Source: Fonticella tunisiensis | Lineage (GTDB): Bacteria > Bacillota > Clostridia > Clostridiales > Caloramatoraceae | Reading direction: 5' to 3' | Length of the DNA stretch: 64,000 nucleotides | NCBI RefSeq assembly: GCF_004364155.1 | Contig: NZ_SOAZ01000005.1 | Coordinates: forward strand, 1-64,000 | Part shown: in pieces, positions 62,349 to 64,000 of the stretch | Layout: every line of letters starts with the position of its first letter | Position numbering within the stretch: position 1 is the stretch's first letter | Notes under the pieces: model-generated | The model's database searches: none | What the model saw: only the letters and a program-made list of their open reading frames with translations | What the model was told of the DNA's origin: nothing | Made by a program: the position numbers and the translations under genes

Positions 62349-63135
62349 TAATGTCTCCCTCATTTGATAGGAGCTTGATGTATTCACTTACAAATTCCGG
62401 TTCCTTTTCATCTCTGAAAACCCCTATTTTGGTCTTTCCGTCATCCGAAAAGGAAGTAGAATTCTTTAAAAGCCTCATCATATCGGCAGGCTCCGGTGTT
62501 TTGTTTCTTCTTCCAAATTGGATGGGACAGGGTGTTAATATCTCAACTATGGAAAATCCCTTATTTTTAAAGGCCCCCTCTATCAAACCTATTAAATGTT
62601 TGTAATGAAAAACTGTTCCTCTTGCAACGTATGTTGCTCCAGCGTTTTCAGAGAGCTTGCATATGTCAAATTGTCTCTCTACTGTGCCCTGCCTTGAGGT
62701 TGAAGTTCTTGCGTTTCTTGGAGTGGTAGGAGAATATTGGCCTCCTGTCATACCATAAATATTGTTATTGAATACTAAAACGTTTATATCTATATTTCTT
62801 CTGCATCCATGTATTAGATGATTTCCTCCTATCGCAGTACAGTCACCATCTCCTGTTATTACTATTACATTAAGCTCAGGGTTTGCAAGTTTTATTCCAG
62901 TTGCAAAGGCTATCGCTCTCCCATGAGTTGTATGTAACGAGTCGAAATTTAAGTAACCCGAAGCTCTTGAGGAGCATCCTATTCCAGAAACTATGCATAT
63001 CTTATCTTTGTCCATTGTAGAATTATCAATAGCTTCAACAGCAGCCCCAAGGGCAATGCCATTTCCACATCCAGGACACCATATATGAGGCAGCTGATCC
63101 ATTTTAAAATACTTATTAAGAAGTTCAATACGCAT
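62341..63135 (-). CDS. korB: 2-oxoacid:ferredoxin oxidoreductase, beta subunit (TPP-binding)
   Basis: 264 residues. Cluster motif Cys20-x2-Cys23 (WCPGCGNG), and the thiamine-diphosphate motif beginning GDGDCTAIGGNHLIHGCRRN with the ending VFNNNIYGMTGGQYSPTTP. These are closest to 2-oxoglutarate or branched-chain KorB/VorB rather than pyruvate PorB. One base separates it from korA. Confidence 0.94.
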   Translation of the reverse strand: MRIELLNKYFKMDQLPHIWCPGCGNGIALGAAVEAIDNSTMDKDKICIVSGIGCSSRASGYLNFDSLHTTHGRAIAFATGIKLANPELNVIVITGDGDCTAIGGNHLIHGCRRNIDINVLVFNNNIYGMTGGQYSPTTPRNARTSTSRQGTVERQFDICKLSENAGATYVARGTVFHYKHLIGLIEGAFKNKGFSIVEILTPCPIQFGRRNKTPEPADMMRLLKNSTSFSDDGKTKIGVFRDEKEPEFVSEYIKLLSNEGDISV

Positions 63136-63136
63136 C

Positions 63137-64000
63137 TTACCCCCTCCTTAGACACTTAATTATTTCAGTAGGGGTAATAAGCTCTCCACTATACTTGTTT
63201 ATGCCCAATACCTCACATCTCCCAAATACAATCCTTTGAACCTCAAGTATCATTTGCCCGGTATTTAGCTCTGGTACATATATTCTTTCTATTCTATTTT
63301 TTTGTATAAGAGAAAGAAGTTCTTTGTCAGGAAATGGCCATATAGTATATGGTATGAACAGTCCTATGCTGTCGTCATTTATCTGGCATATAACATCCTT
63401 GCATACTCTGGCCACCGAGCCAAAGGCTATTATAAGCGTCCTGCATCTTTCTGTTTTAAACTTTTCATAAATTACAATATCATCTCTGCTTTTCTCAAGC
63501 TTATAATGAAGCCTTCTAATCAGTTTTTCAGCCTCTTCAGAGCTGTTTGTAGGATGGCCTGTCTCGTCATGTACAAGCCCCGTAACATGGAACCTGTAAC
63601 CCTTTCCAAACTCCCCCATTGGGGGAACTCCATCTTCATCGGCGGCATAGGGTTTATGGTTCTCCCTTGTTAAGGGTCTTTTTCTATCCCATATTTCCAC
63701 ATCATTTTCTATAACAACGCTTTCTCTCATGTGCGCGTTTACTTCATCAAGAAGAAGTATCACAGGAATTCTATACCTTTCAGAATAATTGAAAGCTTTA
63801 ATAGTCATATAATATATGTCCTTTACGGTGGATGGGGCAATTACAATTACTGGGTGATCTCCGTGTGTTCCCCACCTGCTTTGCATTACATCTCCCTGGG
63901 AAACACATGTAGGAAGCCCGGTACTTGGCCCACCTCTCATAACATCCACAACAACACAGGGTATCTCAGTCATGGATGCATATCCTATATTTTCCTGCTT
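63137..64000 (-). CDS. korA: 2-oxoacid:ferredoxin oxidoreductase, alpha subunit (C-terminal part, cut by the window edge)
   Basis: The frame is open to the last base (nine codons before an internal ATG at 63973), so the true start is beyond the window. The visible 287 residues cover the region from KQENIGYASMTEIP, VVDVMRGGPSTGLPT and QGDVMQSRWGTHGDHPV through the transketolase-like C-terminal domain. These match KorA-type alpha subunits. Substrate (2-oxoglutarate or branched-chain oxoacid) is undecided; gdhA nearby favours 2-oxoglutarate. A small ferredoxin subunit gene may lie further upstream. Confidence 0.92.
   Translation of the reverse strand, partial: KQENIGYASMTEIPCVVVDVMRGGPSTGLPTCVSQGDVMQSRWGTHGDHPVIVIAPSTVKDIYYMTIKAFNYSERYRIPVILLLDEVNAHMRESVVIENDVEIWDRKRPLTRENHKPYAADEDGVPPMGEFGKGYRFHVTGLVHDETGHPTNSSEEAEKLIRRLHYKLEKSRDDIVIYEKFKTERCRTLIIAFGSVARVCKDVICQINDDSIGLFIPYTIWPFPDKELLSLIQKNRIERIYVPELNTGQMILEVQRIVFGRCEVLGINKYSGELITPTEIIKCLRRG

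Overview
This is a 64 kb chromosomal segment from a low-GC, endospore-forming, anaerobic Firmicute (Clostridia, probably Clostridiaceae; I cannot name the genus). The reasons are AT-rich DNA, strong AGGAGG-type ribosome sites with frequent TTG and GTG starts, sporulation genes (spoIIGA, sigE, sigG, spoIVA, spoVD, ylmC, a Spo0E-type phosphatase), a DNPR-type meso-DAP-adding MurE, an IspH-S1 fusion and a ferredoxin-dependent 2-oxoacid oxidoreductase. Nearly all genes are on the minus strand. I see no rRNA, tRNA, CRISPR array, prophage or insertion-sequence transposase.

Layout, left to right. 0-8 kb: rqcH (+), then minus-strand lspA-rluD-pyrR-uraA with two PyrR-type RNA leaders, a DksA-like zinc protein with a DUF5665 membrane protein, and aroB-mtnN-aroF. 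9-13 kb: a division-associated set (HlyD-like, ylmE, sepF, ylmH, divIVA). 13-22 kb: spoIVA, gpsA, der, a DUF512 radical-SAM-like protein, a PhoR/PhoP-type two-component system with pgeF, nrdR and ylmC. 22-26 kb: sigG and the spoIIGA-sigE operon. 25.6-41 kb: a long cell wall and division (dcw) cluster reading mraZ-rsmH-ftsL-spoVD-murE-murF-mraY-ftsW-murG-ftsQ-DUF881-sbp-DUF881, then ftsA-ftsZ. 41-54 kb: a small spo0E-like gene, ychF, a Lon-like protease, deoC, a decayed hypB fragment, an unknown 139-residue protein, ldh, a Ca2+-type P-ATPase, a CBS/DRTGG pyrophosphatase and speH. 54-59 kb: ispH-S1 fusion, plsC, cmk, aroH and a flavoprotein. 59-64 kb: gdhA, an RpiR-family regulator and korC-korB-korA, with korA running off the right edge.

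Working together: the dcw cluster, sepF/divIVA/ylm genes and ftsA-ftsZ build the septum and wall. The sporulation genes between them convert division into endospore formation. KorABC with GdhA forms a 2-oxoglutarate/glutamate node. PyrR and its two leaders couple pyrimidine supply to uracil uptake.

No obviously new multi-gene system is visible. The most interesting signals are: an easily missed 49-residue Spo0E-like gene whose upstream DNA carries two Spo0A-box-like sites and a 14-bp word identical to the putative MraZ operator of the adjacent dcw cluster; a PyrR-type leader on uraA that looks able to sequester the ribosome-binding site; a spoIIG promoter with abnormal spacing and an overlapping 0A-like box; a small dispersed repeat with terminal inverted repeats; and a hypB remnant beside a partial copy of that repeat.
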